This document shows, one piece after another, positions 46,072 through 55,915 of a stretch of DNA of 64,000 nt. Origin of the DNA: Candidatus Pullichristensenella stercorigallinarum. GTDB taxonomy: Bacteria > Bacillota > Clostridia > Christensenellales > Aristaeellaceae. The notes under the pieces are model-generated. The model saw only the letters and a list, made by a program, of their open reading frames with translations. It had not been told where the DNA came from and made no database searches. Position 1 is the first letter of the stretch, and each line of letters begins with the position of its first letter. The stretch spans positions 25,322 to 89,321 of the forward strand of contig DVFZ01000122.1 in NCBI GenBank assembly GCA_018712945.1, written 5' to 3'. Position numbers and translations under genes: made by a program.

Positions 46072-47584
46072 TGTCGTGCCCTCCTGATGCTTCTTGCGTG
46101 GCCAGTTTCATGATGGCCTCCTGGCTGATCTCCTGATAGGGGATGCAGCCCGTTACCCGGCCTTCGTACATCACGTATACGCGGTCGGCCATGTTGATGA
46201 TCTCCGGCAGTTCCGAGGAGATCATGATGATGGAAACGCCCTGCTTGGTCAGGTCGTTCATGATCTCGTAGATTTCCGCCTTCGCGCCCACGTCCACGCC
46301 GCGGGTCGGCTCGTCGAGGATGAGTATCTTCGGGTCGGTGGCCAGCCAGCGGCCGATCATCACCTTCTGCTGGTTGCCGCCGGAAAGGTTGGCAACGCGC
46401 TGTTCCTGCGAGGGCGTCTTGGTGCGCATCTTGTCGATGAACTCCTGCGTAATCTCTTCCTCGCGCCTGCCATTGACGCTCAGGTGGTTGATAAACTTCT
46501 CCAACACTTCGATGGTGGAGTTGAACCGGACGCTCTGCACATGGTAGAGGCCTTCCAGTTTGCGGTTTTCAGGAACCATGGCGATGCCCAGATTCATGGC
46601 GTCCACGGCCTTGCGGATGTTGACTTTTTGGCCGTTCAGATAAACCTCGCCCGTGGAACCGGGCGTAAGGCCAAATAGGCACTGCATGGTTTCGCTGCGG
46701 CCGGCGCCCACCAGCCCGGCAAAGCCGACGATTTCGCCCTTGCGTACTTCAAAGGACACGTTTTTGACGCGCGAGCGCTTCTTTTTGCCATCGCTGAGGT
46801 TTTCGCACCTCAGCACGACCTCGGTGTTCTCCACATGATCGCGCGTATAGTACTGATCCAGCTCGCGGCCGACCATCATGGCAATCAATTCGTCGCGCGG
46901 GGTGTCCGCCACCACGCGCGTGCCCACGTAACAGCCGTCGCGCAGTACCGTAACGCGGTCGCACACTTCGTTCAATTCGCTCATCTTGTGCGAGATGTAG
47001 ATGATGCCGACGCCCTGCCCCGCCAGGTTGCGCATGATTTCAAACAGCGCCGTTACCTCGCGGTCGGAAATGGAGGAGGTGGGCTCGTCCATGACCAGTA
47101 TGCGGCAGTTGAAGGAGATGGCCTTGACGATCTCCACCATCTGCTGTTGCGCTATGCTCAGGTCGGCAATCAGGGAATCAGCGTCGATGCCCAGATCGAA
47201 GCGGTCGAGCATCTTCTGCGCGTCAGCGCTCATTTTGGACTTGTTGACGCCAAAAGAGCCCATCGGCTCGCGGCCTAAAAAGATGTTTTCCGCCACCGTC
47301 ATGTACGGCACCAGCACCAGTTCCTGGTGAATGATGGAGATGCCGTTGGCGCGCGCGGAGTTGACGCCCGTGATGGCGGCTTGCTTACCGTCGATGAAGA
47401 TCTGGCCTTCTTCGGCGATGTAGATGCCGCCCAACACCTTGATCAGCGTCGATTTTCCCGCGCCGTTTTCACCCAGCAGGGCGTGGATCTCGCCGGCCTT
47501 GAGCTGGAAATCCACGTTTTGCAAAGCCTTGACGCCGGGGAACGACTTGCAGATATTTTTCATTTCGAGCAGGTATTCGCTCAC
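46064..47584 (-). CDS. Sugar ABC transporter ATP-binding protein (two NBDs)
   Basis: GENGAGKSTLIKVLGGIY; NLSGGNQQKVMIGRWLATDPKILILDEPTRGVDVGAK. Confidence 0.93.
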   Translation of the reverse strand: MSEYLLEMKNICKSFPGVKALQNVDFQLKAGEIHALLGENGAGKSTLIKVLGGIYIAEEGQIFIDGKQAAITGVNSARANGISIIHQELVLVPYMTVAENIFLGREPMGSFGVNKSKMSADAQKMLDRFDLGIDADSLIADLSIAQQQMVEIVKAISFNCRILVMDEPTSSISDREVTALFEIMRNLAGQGVGIIYISHKMSELNEVCDRVTVLRDGCYVGTRVVADTPRDELIAMMVGRELDQYYTRDHVENTEVVLRCENLSDGKKKRSRVKNVSFEVRKGEIVGFAGLVGAGRSETMQCLFGLTPGSTGEVYLNGQKVNIRKAVDAMNLGIAMVPENRKLEGLYHVQSVRFNSTIEVLEKFINHLSVNGRREEEITQEFIDKMRTKTPSQEQRVANLSGGNQQKVMIGRWLATDPKILILDEPTRGVDVGAKAEIYEIMNDLTKQGVSIIMISSELPEIINMADRVYVMYEGRVTGCIPYQEISQEAIMKLATQEASGGHDNG

Positions 47585-47710
47585 CGCGTTTCACCACCGT
47601 TTCTTCTTCAATGGGCGCGCCCCAAAGGCGGCCCGGAACAAATTTTACCGTCCGGCAAACGCGCGGGGCCGGATTTTGCCGGGCGGCAAAATCCCCCCAT
47701 GGCTGAATTT

Positions 47711-47749
47711 GAAAAAGGGCTTTGCCCTGAAAGAACAAAGCCCCTTTTC
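47711..47749 (-). terminator. Intercistronic stem-loop between binding-protein and ATPase genes
   Basis: Minus strand GGGGCTTTG-loop-CAAAGCCC followed by TTTTTC. Confidence 0.6.
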
Positions 47750-47791
47750 CGCTTTTTGGCCGCGCGGCCGGATCAGAAGCCGTCAGACAGC

Positions 47792-48712
47792 TTACTGCCA
47801 GCCATCCGTGCCGTACTCGGCGACGTTGTCGGCGTTGATCATGAAGGTTTCGATGGGATAGCGATCCTCAACCTCTTCGCCGTCCAACCACTGATAGTAG
47901 ACTTCGGCGATGGTCTTGCCGATGTTGATCGGGGACTGCGCGCCGGTGCCGGTGATGCCGCCCTCAGCGACCAGGGCTTTGACGTCGGGGGAGCCGTCCA
48001 CGCCGTAGATCAGGGCGTCGGAACCGGCTGCCTCAGCCGCCGCGTAGGCGCCCAGGGCCGTCGGGTCGTTGCCGCCGAAGATGCACACAGCGTCGGGGTT
48101 GGCGGTCAGGGCGTCGGTGCCGTTGAGGTTGCCCTGCTCCTGGTTGCCCTGGGAGTCGATCTGGGCGACCACGGTGAACTTACCGGGGGCAAGCTCTTCC
48201 AGCGCCGCCAGGAAGCCGTCGGTGCGGTCCACGACGGACTGCATCGTCGGGGAATCCAACACGATGATGTCGCCGCCGTCCGGGCACTTCTCCACCAGGT
48301 CCACGCCGCAGACGTAGCCGGCGTTGTAGTTATCAGAGCCGGCGTAGCTGACCAGATAGCTCATGTCGGCCACCTCGGTGTCGAAACCGAAGATCGGGAT
48401 GTCCGCTTCCTTGAGCAGATCCAGGCCGGCGATGACGCCGTCACGATCGACGGGGTTAAGGAAGATGGCGGAAATGCCGCGGGAGATCAGATCCTCAATT
48501 TGGGAGATCTGGTTCTCGTTGCTGTTCTGCGGGTCAAGGGAGATCAGCTCGTCGCCATGAGATTCGACGACTTCACGGATCGCGCCCTCAAGCGCCACGA
48601 AGAAGGGGTTGGTTCCGTCCATGCAGGTGTAGCCGATCAGGTTGCCTTCCGCCATCGCGGTGCAGCCCAGCAGCATCGCCAAAGCCAGTACGAGAACAAG
48701 TACTTTTTTCAT
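47792..48712 (-). CDS. Sugar ABC transporter periplasmic-binding protein
   Basis: Signal peptide MKKVLVLVLALAMLLGCTAMA; LIGYTCMDGTNPFFVALEGAIREVVESHG. Confidence 0.9.
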   Translation of the reverse strand: MKKVLVLVLALAMLLGCTAMAEGNLIGYTCMDGTNPFFVALEGAIREVVESHGDELISLDPQNSNENQISQIEDLISRGISAIFLNPVDRDGVIAGLDLLKEADIPIFGFDTEVADMSYLVSYAGSDNYNAGYVCGVDLVEKCPDGGDIIVLDSPTMQSVVDRTDGFLAALEELAPGKFTVVAQIDSQGNQEQGNLNGTDALTANPDAVCIFGGNDPTALGAYAAAEAAGSDALIYGVDGSPDVKALVAEGGITGTGAQSPINIGKTIAEVYYQWLDGEEVEDRYPIETFMINADNVAEYGTDGWQ

Positions 48713-48860
48713 AGGTTACCCTCCTTATTTTAACGGATGCTTCCACCCGTCATTAACAAAAACCGCGCTCGGAGCGGCGAAAATAACCTGAAAATTATAC
48801 AAAGCATCCATCCTCTGGAATGTTTTATTCAGAAATATGTATATTTTAAGTGCTTTATTA

Positions 48861-48889
48861 TTATACGTGAATTACCAAAAATTGTCAAT
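48861..48889 (-). promoter_or_regulatory. Consensus sigma-A promoter
   Basis: Minus strand TTGACA-17 bp-TATAAT upstream of 48712. Confidence 0.7.
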
Positions 48890-49187
48890 ACCAAATGCAA
48901 TGAATGAAAGATTTTTTGCGTTGACAAAATATATATTTGATAAAATGAAGAAAAAACGGTGAAGAAATTGCCTGCTAGTTATCGTTGGCGCTGTGGACAA
49001 CAACCGCGGGAGCGAGAAACGGACGGCTTTGAGAGGCGGCGCGCCGGGCATAATCGCCGTTCCAACAAATTCCCCGGGAGGATTCCTGAATCGCGTTTCT
49101 CCCCGCGGGCTTGCAATATCTTGCAATATAACATACATTCCGTGGCCGGGTGCGAAAAGGAGGGCTTTCAAGGGAAAGCATAAAATT

Positions 49188-49446
49188 GTCCCCGCGCGCA
49201 TAAGGCACGCGGGGACGCAGGATGTTGACAAAGTCAACAGACTGCCAGAGGGATGAGAAAGCCTGCAAGGCAAGGAAGCAAACTTGCAGGCAAGGGAGCT
49301 TACATGGACGTAAGTGACCGCGGGCTGCATGTGCAGCTGACGCAGGAAACAAAAATTGCCTCTGATTCTCTTTGTTCAGGGCAATTTTTGCGTTTGCAGG
49401 TTTTGTCAGCGCTCTGTGTCCCCGCGCGCATAAAGCACGCGGGGAC
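49188..49446 (-). repeat. Family A structured repeat, copy A3 (inverted relative to A1/A2/A4)
   Basis: Reverse-complement core; bounded by GTCCCCGCGCGCATAAGGCACGCGGGGAC and GTCCCCGCGCGCATAAAGCACGCGGGGAC. Confidence 0.87.
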
Positions 49447-49468
49447 GCGCAATGGTCCAAAGGCCCGC

Positions 49469-50470
49469 TCAACAGCTGTCTCTGACCGTCAGCGTAACCG
49501 GCAGCACGACGTGCTTGGGAGGCACCGGTTCTTCGCTGGAAAGATTGTCCAGCAAAAGCTTCATCGCCTCGTCGGCAAGCCGGATTGGGGACGAATGCAG
49601 CGATGTCAGCGACACGGGGATCGACAAAAAAGACTCCGTATCCCCGTTGCCAACCACGCGGATATCCTTTGGAACGCCCTTTCCCAGCTTCTTGAGGGAA
49701 CAAATCGCGTCATAAGCCACCGCGTCGTTGAAGGCGAAAATGCTGTCGATATCGGGATGCCTGGCGAGTTCTTCCGTGAGGATGTCGTATGTTTCCCCCT
49801 GGACGGATGTCAAGCGGTGAAAAACCATATTTTCCGCAACCGACAGGCCGCTGTCCACCAGCCCCTGCTCAAACGAATCCCTGCGCCATGGAAAGTGTTC
49901 CAGATTCAGGAACAAAATTTTCCGGCAGCCCCGGCTGGCCATATATGTCGCGGCCAAATAGGCTCCGCCCATATGGTCGCAGGTGGCGCTGTTCATGGAC
50001 GCCGCGACCGGCGGGTGCTCCAGAATGACAAAGGGCACGCGCGCCTGCTCCAACATTTTGACGTTTTCCAGGTAGCCATGGCTGGGGTCGATCAGCATGC
50101 CGTCCACGCCCTGCCGCAACGCGGTACGGATGGCGTTGCGCTCCGTCTGCGCGCACATGTCGATGTTCAGTATAATCATCGAATAGCCATGTTCGCGCGC
50201 AATTTCCTCGGCGTGCTTTGCAAACAGGCTCCAAAAGCTGTTTGTGATATCCACAACGCTCAGGGCGATACACATGCTCCTGCCGGAGCGCAGGGCGTTT
50301 GCCGCGCCGTTCATGACATAGCCCATCTCGTTTGCGGCGGCGCGGATGGCCGCCCTTGTTCGCAAGGCGATATCGTCGCAGTCCCGCAAAGCTTTGGAAA
50401 CTGTGATAACGCTAAAACCCGTCCTGTCGGCGATTTGCTTTAGAGTTACTCTGTTTGATGCCTTACCCAT
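49469..50470 (-). CDS. LacI-family transcriptional regulator
   Basis: RVTLKQIADRTGFSVITVSKALRDCDDIALRTRAAIRAAANEMGYVMN; periplasmic-binding-like effector domain. Confidence 0.92.
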   Translation of the reverse strand: MGKASNRVTLKQIADRTGFSVITVSKALRDCDDIALRTRAAIRAAANEMGYVMNGAANALRSGRSMCIALSVVDITNSFWSLFAKHAEEIAREHGYSMIILNIDMCAQTERNAIRTALRQGVDGMLIDPSHGYLENVKMLEQARVPFVILEHPPVAASMNSATCDHMGGAYLAATYMASRGCRKILFLNLEHFPWRRDSFEQGLVDSGLSVAENMVFHRLTSVQGETYDILTEELARHPDIDSIFAFNDAVAYDAICSLKKLGKGVPKDIRVVGNGDTESFLSIPVSLTSLHSSPIRLADEAMKLLLDNLSSEEPVPPKHVVLPVTLTVRDSC

Positions 50471-50529
50471 CCCTCATTCCATCCTTCGCGCAGCCGCTTG
50501 CTGTTTCTGAATATATTCCACATAAGCCT

Positions 50530-52182
50530 TTATTTTCCTTCCGGCGCTTTGCGAAACAGTATTTGGTGCGCTTCCGCTTTCAAGCGTTCATCCGATTTCA
50601 GATAGCGGTCGAAAAGCGGCTCCAATTCTTCCTGGCCGTAGAAATACGCGCCATCCTGCATGCGCAACCGCTCCGGATCCAGCGGCGCCATGGTTCCCTT
50701 GCGCGCGCCAAGGATCAAAACGCCGTGGCGCAGCGTGTACAGACCGGCCCCCGCGTGCAAATCCCCAACCGTAGGCTCCATGTGGAAACAGAAGTCCCAC
50801 AAAACCCGAATCCGGCTGCCCGCGCGCAGGGCGCATTGGAACGAGGCAAAGCCATCCTCATGCGAAAACGCCAACGCGCTCCCATCCATTTCCACACGGA
50901 GGTTTTTCGCGCACTCGGGAATGAACACGCGCAGGCGCGCCTCTTTCTGGCCCGACAAAACTTCAAATTCGACGGCGCCCTCGCGCGGCATGCGCGTGCG
51001 TTCGCGGATACGCAACCCGCCTTCGATTTCGAAAAGCGCGTCCATATGCAGCGGAATGAGCAGATCTTCCCCGTCCCACGACATGGCGTAGCGCTGCGGG
51101 ATGCCCAGGCCCTCGCCGCCGCGCATCGTGCAGCACCAGAAGGCTTCGTAGAAATCCGTCGTGCGCACCCAGCCGTCTTCCGCGCAGCTGTCGCAGCCAA
51201 AGCCGCCGTTGGGCCGCTGGCCCATGAGCACGCCGTTGTACCAGATCAGCGTGGCGATATCCAGATAGCGCCGCTCCCTCGTTATGTCCCATAACTCCAT
51301 CGCCAGCATATAGGAATCGATTACGCCGCAGGGCTCCGACCACGACGGCGTCCGGAACCAGTCGAAATTTGCGTAATACTCGCTCATGCCATAGCGCATA
51401 TAGTCCGCGAAAAACTGCCGGGCCGCTTCCAGATAGCGCTTGTCTCCGGTGAGGCGGTATACGCGCAAAATCCCGCGCATGCCGCTCAGGCAGGCGTGCG
51501 TTTGCAGGGGCGCGCCGTCCTTCCCGGTATGGTCAACGCGGATGAAGATATCCGCCATGCGCCTGAGCAGGGGAAGCAGGTCTTCCCGCCCAAGCCGTTC
51601 GCAGGCTTCGGAAATTCCATCAAGCGAAATAAAGAGGCAGCCGATGTCGCTTGAAAGCAGCCAACCCCGAAAGCGGTTGTCCAGCGCGCCCTGCGCCCCG
51701 CCCTGGCGCAGGGGCGGACGCTCTCCCTCTCGCTGCGGATAATTTTCCAGGTATTTCGCCATCGGGAGGTAGAGGTTATCCAGGATCTTCCCAACCCAGC
51801 CGCGGATTTCCGCATCGTCTGGCGCATATTCGAGCAATCCCCGCATCAACCAGCTGTGCGAGGGGAAGAACTGCTCGTTGATATTTTCCCAGTCGATGAT
51901 CTCTCCGCGATATCCCTGCGCGTTGCAAATGCTCTTGATCCAGGAAACGATTCCGTCCGCAAACGCGCTTTGCACGCCGAGCTGCTTTGAAAGCAGCGAA
52001 AGCGCCAAGAGCGCGCGGCCCTCCCAGTCTCCCGGCCATCCCTCGCTGCAATAAGGCCGAAGCCCTACCGCGCCAGGGCGGTAAGGCGCGTCGTGCAGGC
52101 GCGCAAAATTTTTGATGGCCCGGGCGCGCAGTTCGCCCTCGACCGTCGTTTTAATTCGTGCATCATTCATCGCCGTTTTCAT
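50530..52182 (-). CDS. GH127/DUF1680-like glycoside hydrolase candidate ((alpha/alpha)6-barrel type)
   Basis: GVIDSYMLAMELWDITRERRYLDIATLIWYNGVLMGQRPNGGFGCDSCAEDGW...EAFWCCTMRGGEGL; adjacent Cys pair and upstream CxxC reminiscent of the GH127 Cys/Zn site; operon with LplABC-type transporter. Confidence 0.6.
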   Translation of the reverse strand: MKTAMNDARIKTTVEGELRARAIKNFARLHDAPYRPGAVGLRPYCSEGWPGDWEGRALLALSLLSKQLGVQSAFADGIVSWIKSICNAQGYRGEIIDWENINEQFFPSHSWLMRGLLEYAPDDAEIRGWVGKILDNLYLPMAKYLENYPQREGERPPLRQGGAQGALDNRFRGWLLSSDIGCLFISLDGISEACERLGREDLLPLLRRMADIFIRVDHTGKDGAPLQTHACLSGMRGILRVYRLTGDKRYLEAARQFFADYMRYGMSEYYANFDWFRTPSWSEPCGVIDSYMLAMELWDITRERRYLDIATLIWYNGVLMGQRPNGGFGCDSCAEDGWVRTTDFYEAFWCCTMRGGEGLGIPQRYAMSWDGEDLLIPLHMDALFEIEGGLRIRERTRMPREGAVEFEVLSGQKEARLRVFIPECAKNLRVEMDGSALAFSHEDGFASFQCALRAGSRIRVLWDFCFHMEPTVGDLHAGAGLYTLRHGVLILGARKGTMAPLDPERLRMQDGAYFYGQEELEPLFDRYLKSDERLKAEAHQILFRKAPEGK

Positions 52183-53063
52183 CCTTTCACGCTTCCCACA
52201 GTAATCCCCTTGGTAAAATACTTTTGTAAAAAGGGATACAGGGCGATAATCGGGATGCTCGTAAGCACCACCTGCGCCGCTTTGATGTTGGAGTCGTTCA
52301 GCATTTCAATGTTTTCTATGCTGCCCGAATAAAGGAAATAGGTGTTTGTATCCACCACCAGGCTCTGCAAGTAGGTTTGCAGAGGATAATTGGCGCTGTC
52401 GTTCATATAGATCATGCCGTCGAACCAGGCGTTCCAGGCGCCCACAAAATTGAAGAGCGTGGTCGTTGCCAAAATCGTCACCGAGAGCGGCACATAGATG
52501 GAAAAAAGCGTGCGCCAATGTCCCGCGCCGTCGATCGCGGCGGCTTCGCCCAACTCTTTGGGCAGGCTCCGGAAGAAATTCAGAATCAAAAGCGCGTTGA
52601 AGGCGCTGGCGCATCCCGGCAGTACGAGCGCCCAGATCGTATTCATCAGCCCCGTTTCGTATATCACCATATAGGTGGGAACCAGGCCGCCGCTGACAAA
52701 CATGGTGATTACGTACATCCAGCTGTAAAACGTGCGCGCCGGGAATTCCTCCTTGCTGCGCGACAGCGGATACGCGGCCAACACATTGAGAAGCAACGTA
52801 AGCGTACAGGACAGAATCGTGCGCTCTACAGACACAAGCAATGCGTTGACAAATCCCCCGCCCGAAAGGCTGTATTTATAAGCGGCCAGCGTAAAATCCT
52901 TGGGCCAAAGCAGAATTGTATCGGTGGAAATCGCCGTGCTGGAACTCATGGACATGGCCACAATATGTATAAGCGGCAAAAGACAGATCAGCCCCACCAG
53001 CAAAAGAACCGCCCCAATGATTACGCGGGCAGGCTCTATTTTGCGGCGCTGCGTCGTTCTCAT
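52179..53063 (-). CDS. Carbohydrate ABC transporter permease (LplC/YtcP type)
   Basis: EAAAIDGAGHWRTLFSIYVPLSVTILATTTLFNFVGAWNAWFDGMIY; MetI-like EAA loop. Confidence 0.9.
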   Translation of the reverse strand: MRTTQRRKIEPARVIIGAVLLLVGLICLLPLIHIVAMSMSSSTAISTDTILLWPKDFTLAAYKYSLSGGGFVNALLVSVERTILSCTLTLLLNVLAAYPLSRSKEEFPARTFYSWMYVITMFVSGGLVPTYMVIYETGLMNTIWALVLPGCASAFNALLILNFFRSLPKELGEAAAIDGAGHWRTLFSIYVPLSVTILATTTLFNFVGAWNAWFDGMIYMNDSANYPLQTYLQSLVVDTNTYFLYSGSIENIEMLNDSNIKAAQVVLTSIPIIALYPFLQKYFTKGITVGSVKG

Positions 53064-53074
53064 CGCAATCCCTC

Positions 53075-54013
53075 CTAAAAAATCCGATAACCGGCAAACC
53101 GATGCGCCGCATAGTATGAAGAACTCACCAACAAAAGCGAAACCGCGGATTTGGCAATTCCCACCGCCGCCGCGATGGAGTATTGCGTTTGCTCGATGCC
53201 GATTCGGTAGATATAGGTATCAATAATATCTCCCGTGGAATACACCATTGGATTGTACATAATGAGGATCTGTTCAAAACCGCCGTCCAACACCGTGCCG
53301 ATATTGAGCACGGACACGAGGATGATAATCGGCAAAATGGCCGGCAGGGATATGTGCCATATGCGGCGGAAGCGGCTTGCCCCATCCATGGCCGCGCTTT
53401 CATAAAGCCCGGGATCTACGTTGGTCAGGGCCGCCAAATAGATGATCGTGGCAAACCCCACTTCTTTCCACAGGTGCGTGCCCACCACCACGGCGGGGAA
53501 AATGGAGGCGTTCCCCATAAAATAGATGGGTTCTTTCCCCAGAGCCTGGAGAATCTGGTTTACGACGCCGTCGTAGGATAAAACATCCAGAAAAATGCCG
53601 CCCACAATTACCCACGAGAGGAAATGCGGCAGGTAGATAACGGTTTGGATGCTCTTGGTAAAGGCGTTTTTGCGCATTTCATTGAGCATCAGCGCCAGGA
53701 GAATGGCCAGCACCTGGCCGAGAATGATCTTGCTTAACGAAATTACCAGCGTGTTGCCAATCGCGCTCCACAGCCCCGGCAGGTTGAACACATATTCAAA
53801 GTTGGCCCAGGCCACCCAGTCGGAGCCGAAAAAGCCCTTTGCGGGCACGAAGTTCTGAAACGCCATTACCAGGCCGAGCATTGGCGCATAGGAAAATATC
53901 AGCAACAGTAAAACGGAGGGCAAAAGCATCAAATGTAGCGCGCCCTGCCCTCTTGACCGGAGTTTTCCCCGTCCTTCTTTTTTTACTTGCAACGCGACAT
54001 TGCGCATAGGCAT
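53075..54013 (-). CDS. Carbohydrate ABC transporter permease (LplB/YteP type)
   Basis: LMLLPSVLLLLIFSYAPMLGLVMAFQNF; ESAAMDGASRFRRIWHISLPAILPIIILVSVLNIG. Confidence 0.9.
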   Translation of the reverse strand: MPMRNVALQVKKEGRGKLRSRGQGALHLMLLPSVLLLLIFSYAPMLGLVMAFQNFVPAKGFFGSDWVAWANFEYVFNLPGLWSAIGNTLVISLSKIILGQVLAILLALMLNEMRKNAFTKSIQTVIYLPHFLSWVIVGGIFLDVLSYDGVVNQILQALGKEPIYFMGNASIFPAVVVGTHLWKEVGFATIIYLAALTNVDPGLYESAAMDGASRFRRIWHISLPAILPIIILVSVLNIGTVLDGGFEQILIMYNPMVYSTGDIIDTYIYRIGIEQTQYSIAAAVGIAKSAVSLLLVSSSYYAAHRFAGYRIF

Positions 54014-54091
54014 TCCTTCCCTTGCTTTTCAAATCCGGATTTTGCGCGGGGAACCGCGCATTTTCAACGCCGTTCCCCGCGCCGCGGCCGC

Positions 54092-55678
54092 TTACGCGGA
54101 AAGCCCCGCGTTGACCTCCTGGGTGATGGTTTCGCCGCCAAGCGAATACCAGCTGTTCACAAAGGAATCAAAGGCCGTAAGATCGCCGCCAACGATGATC
54201 TGGATAAAGGTTTCCTCCTCCAAACTGTTGAGCGAAGCGGAGTAACTGATCATGCCGGGCGTCGGCGCTCCGCCCCACGCGCTTTGGACGTAATTGTCCG
54301 GATCAATGTAGTATTCGCCCAGCACCGTGCAGGAGCTTTCCGGCCCGAAGATCATATAATAGGCCCAGTCGTTTCTGTTGCCGCTGCCCGAAAGATACGC
54401 CTGGCAATAGTCGTAGGCCTGCACGGCCTGTACGGCCAGCGCGCTGGTATCGCCGGACTCAAGGGCCTCGACAATGCTCAGGTAGTTGATATAGTTGTTG
54501 TCGGGCGTATTCATGGAAACGGCGTTGTATTCATAAAGCGGCGTGCCGTCCGTATCGTGCAGATAGTCCGAACGGTTGGTCTGCAAATCGACGAACACAT
54601 TCATCAGCTTTATCATCGCTTCCGGGTGTTCGCAATCCTTGTTTACCACCCAATACGAGTCGTAGCCGTTGGGAAGCTGCGAGGCGGCGGGATAGCTTTC
54701 CTCCGTCAGCGCCGGCATGGGATACATTTCCCATTCGATGCCGCTCTGCTCGTAACCATCCATCAGCGAAAGGGGCGAGGTATAGGAGTTGATAAACATG
54801 CCGGCTTTTCCGCTGTTTACGTCGGCCCAGTTGCTGGTGCTGGTCAAAAAGTCCGTCTTGAGCAGGCCGTCTGCGTACATGGTGTGCAGCGTCTCCAACG
54901 CGCTGCGCATTTCGGGCTGGATGCTGCTGTATTCATACGTTCCATCGCCCATATCCAGCCAGCAGCCCTGATACGCGCCCATGCAGTTCATCAGATAGCG
55001 CAGCCCGACATATTGATCCACCATCAGGCCATAGGTATCATCCGCGCCGTTGCCGTCCGGGTCCTGCTCGGAGAAAGCGCGGGCAAGCTCGATCAGCTCA
55101 TCCACCGTCGTGGGGGCTTCCATGTCAACGGCCTCACGCCAATCCTTGCGGATAAAGAGGATGCCCGGGTAATTGGTATGGTTGTCGGTTTCCTGCACAA
55201 GCGCATAGAGCTTGCCATCCAAGGTGCCGGCGTTGATCGGGCCGTCGCCGGTAAGCGTCATGCGCTCCTTCAGCGCCGGGGAAGCGTATGTTTCATACAC
55301 TTCGGTCAAATCCGCCAGAAGGCCCGCGGCCAGCGCGTCTTCATACTGCGTCGCGGTGAGGCGCATGAAATCCGGCAGATCGCCCGTCGTCAAAGAAAGG
55401 TCAACCCGCTGTTCATACGCCTCCGAAGTCGGCTGCGTCCAACGGTATTCTACCTTTATGTTTTCTTCATCGAGATAGTAGCGCGTCCAAAGGTTGTTGT
55501 TGATATCGTCGCCATCTTTGAATACGAGGTTGGGCGAAAGAATTCGTACCGTTGAAACCGTGACGGTTTCCGCGTAGCGCTCACCCGGCGTGGCAAAGGT
55601 CTCGTCCGTGGCGGCAAGCGCCGCCGTCGTTCCCGCCAAAAGCGTCAGAACCAGTAAAATTGCCAAAATTTTCCGCAT
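54092..55678 (-). CDS. Extracellular solute-binding protein (LplA type)
   Basis: Signal peptide MRKILAILLVLTLLAGTTAALA; family-1 SBP body (DLPDFMRLTATQYEDALAAGLLADLTEVYE). Confidence 0.88.
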   Translation of the reverse strand: MRKILAILLVLTLLAGTTAALAATDETFATPGERYAETVTVSTVRILSPNLVFKDGDDINNNLWTRYYLDEENIKVEYRWTQPTSEAYEQRVDLSLTTGDLPDFMRLTATQYEDALAAGLLADLTEVYETYASPALKERMTLTGDGPINAGTLDGKLYALVQETDNHTNYPGILFIRKDWREAVDMEAPTTVDELIELARAFSEQDPDGNGADDTYGLMVDQYVGLRYLMNCMGAYQGCWLDMGDGTYEYSSIQPEMRSALETLHTMYADGLLKTDFLTSTSNWADVNSGKAGMFINSYTSPLSLMDGYEQSGIEWEMYPMPALTEESYPAASQLPNGYDSYWVVNKDCEHPEAMIKLMNVFVDLQTNRSDYLHDTDGTPLYEYNAVSMNTPDNNYINYLSIVEALESGDTSALAVQAVQAYDYCQAYLSGSGNRNDWAYYMIFGPESSCTVLGEYYIDPDNYVQSAWGGAPTPGMISYSASLNSLEEETFIQIIVGGDLTAFDSFVNSWYSLGGETITQEVNAGLSA

Positions 55679-55729
55679 CGTGTCCATCCATCCTTTCATT
55701 CTTTAATTTTATTTTTTTTGCGAAACATA

Positions 55730-55780
55730 TAATCTGTATCGTTACAGATTAATTATAACTACTGTTTTTCGAATTGTCAA
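55730..55780 (-). promoter_or_regulatory. Consensus promoter with LacI-type palindromic operator
   Basis: Minus strand TTGACA (55780-55775)-17-TATAAT (55757-55752); TAATCTGTA-ACGA-TACAGATTA at 55751-55730, perfect 9-bp arms with CG centre. Confidence 0.7.
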
Positions 55781-55915
55781 CCCCCAAAATGTACAAAATG
55801 GAAATTGAGCGCGCGGAGAGGATACATCTTCGCCACAGGGGCGCCGCCTTGGCAAAGCGCCCCACTTCTGCTATAATAGACGGCAGTTGAACAAAGTAAG
55901 CGGGGATTATTGGCC

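Noticed and set aside
47586-47710. Conserved-looking GC-rich spacer after the 47711-47749 stem-loop as a riboswitch
   Set aside because: Only generic hairpins are visible and no known aptamer consensus was recognised.
49253-50443. ORFs starting MRKPARQGSKLAGKGAYMDVSDR... (49253 +) and MRKPTRQGSKLADKGAYMDVSDR... (56162-57289 -) as a conserved protein family
   Set aside because: The shared peptide is the translation of family A repeats. The frame is interrupted by stops in A2 and the C-terminal extensions are antisense to other genes, so the conserved unit is the nucleic-acid structure.
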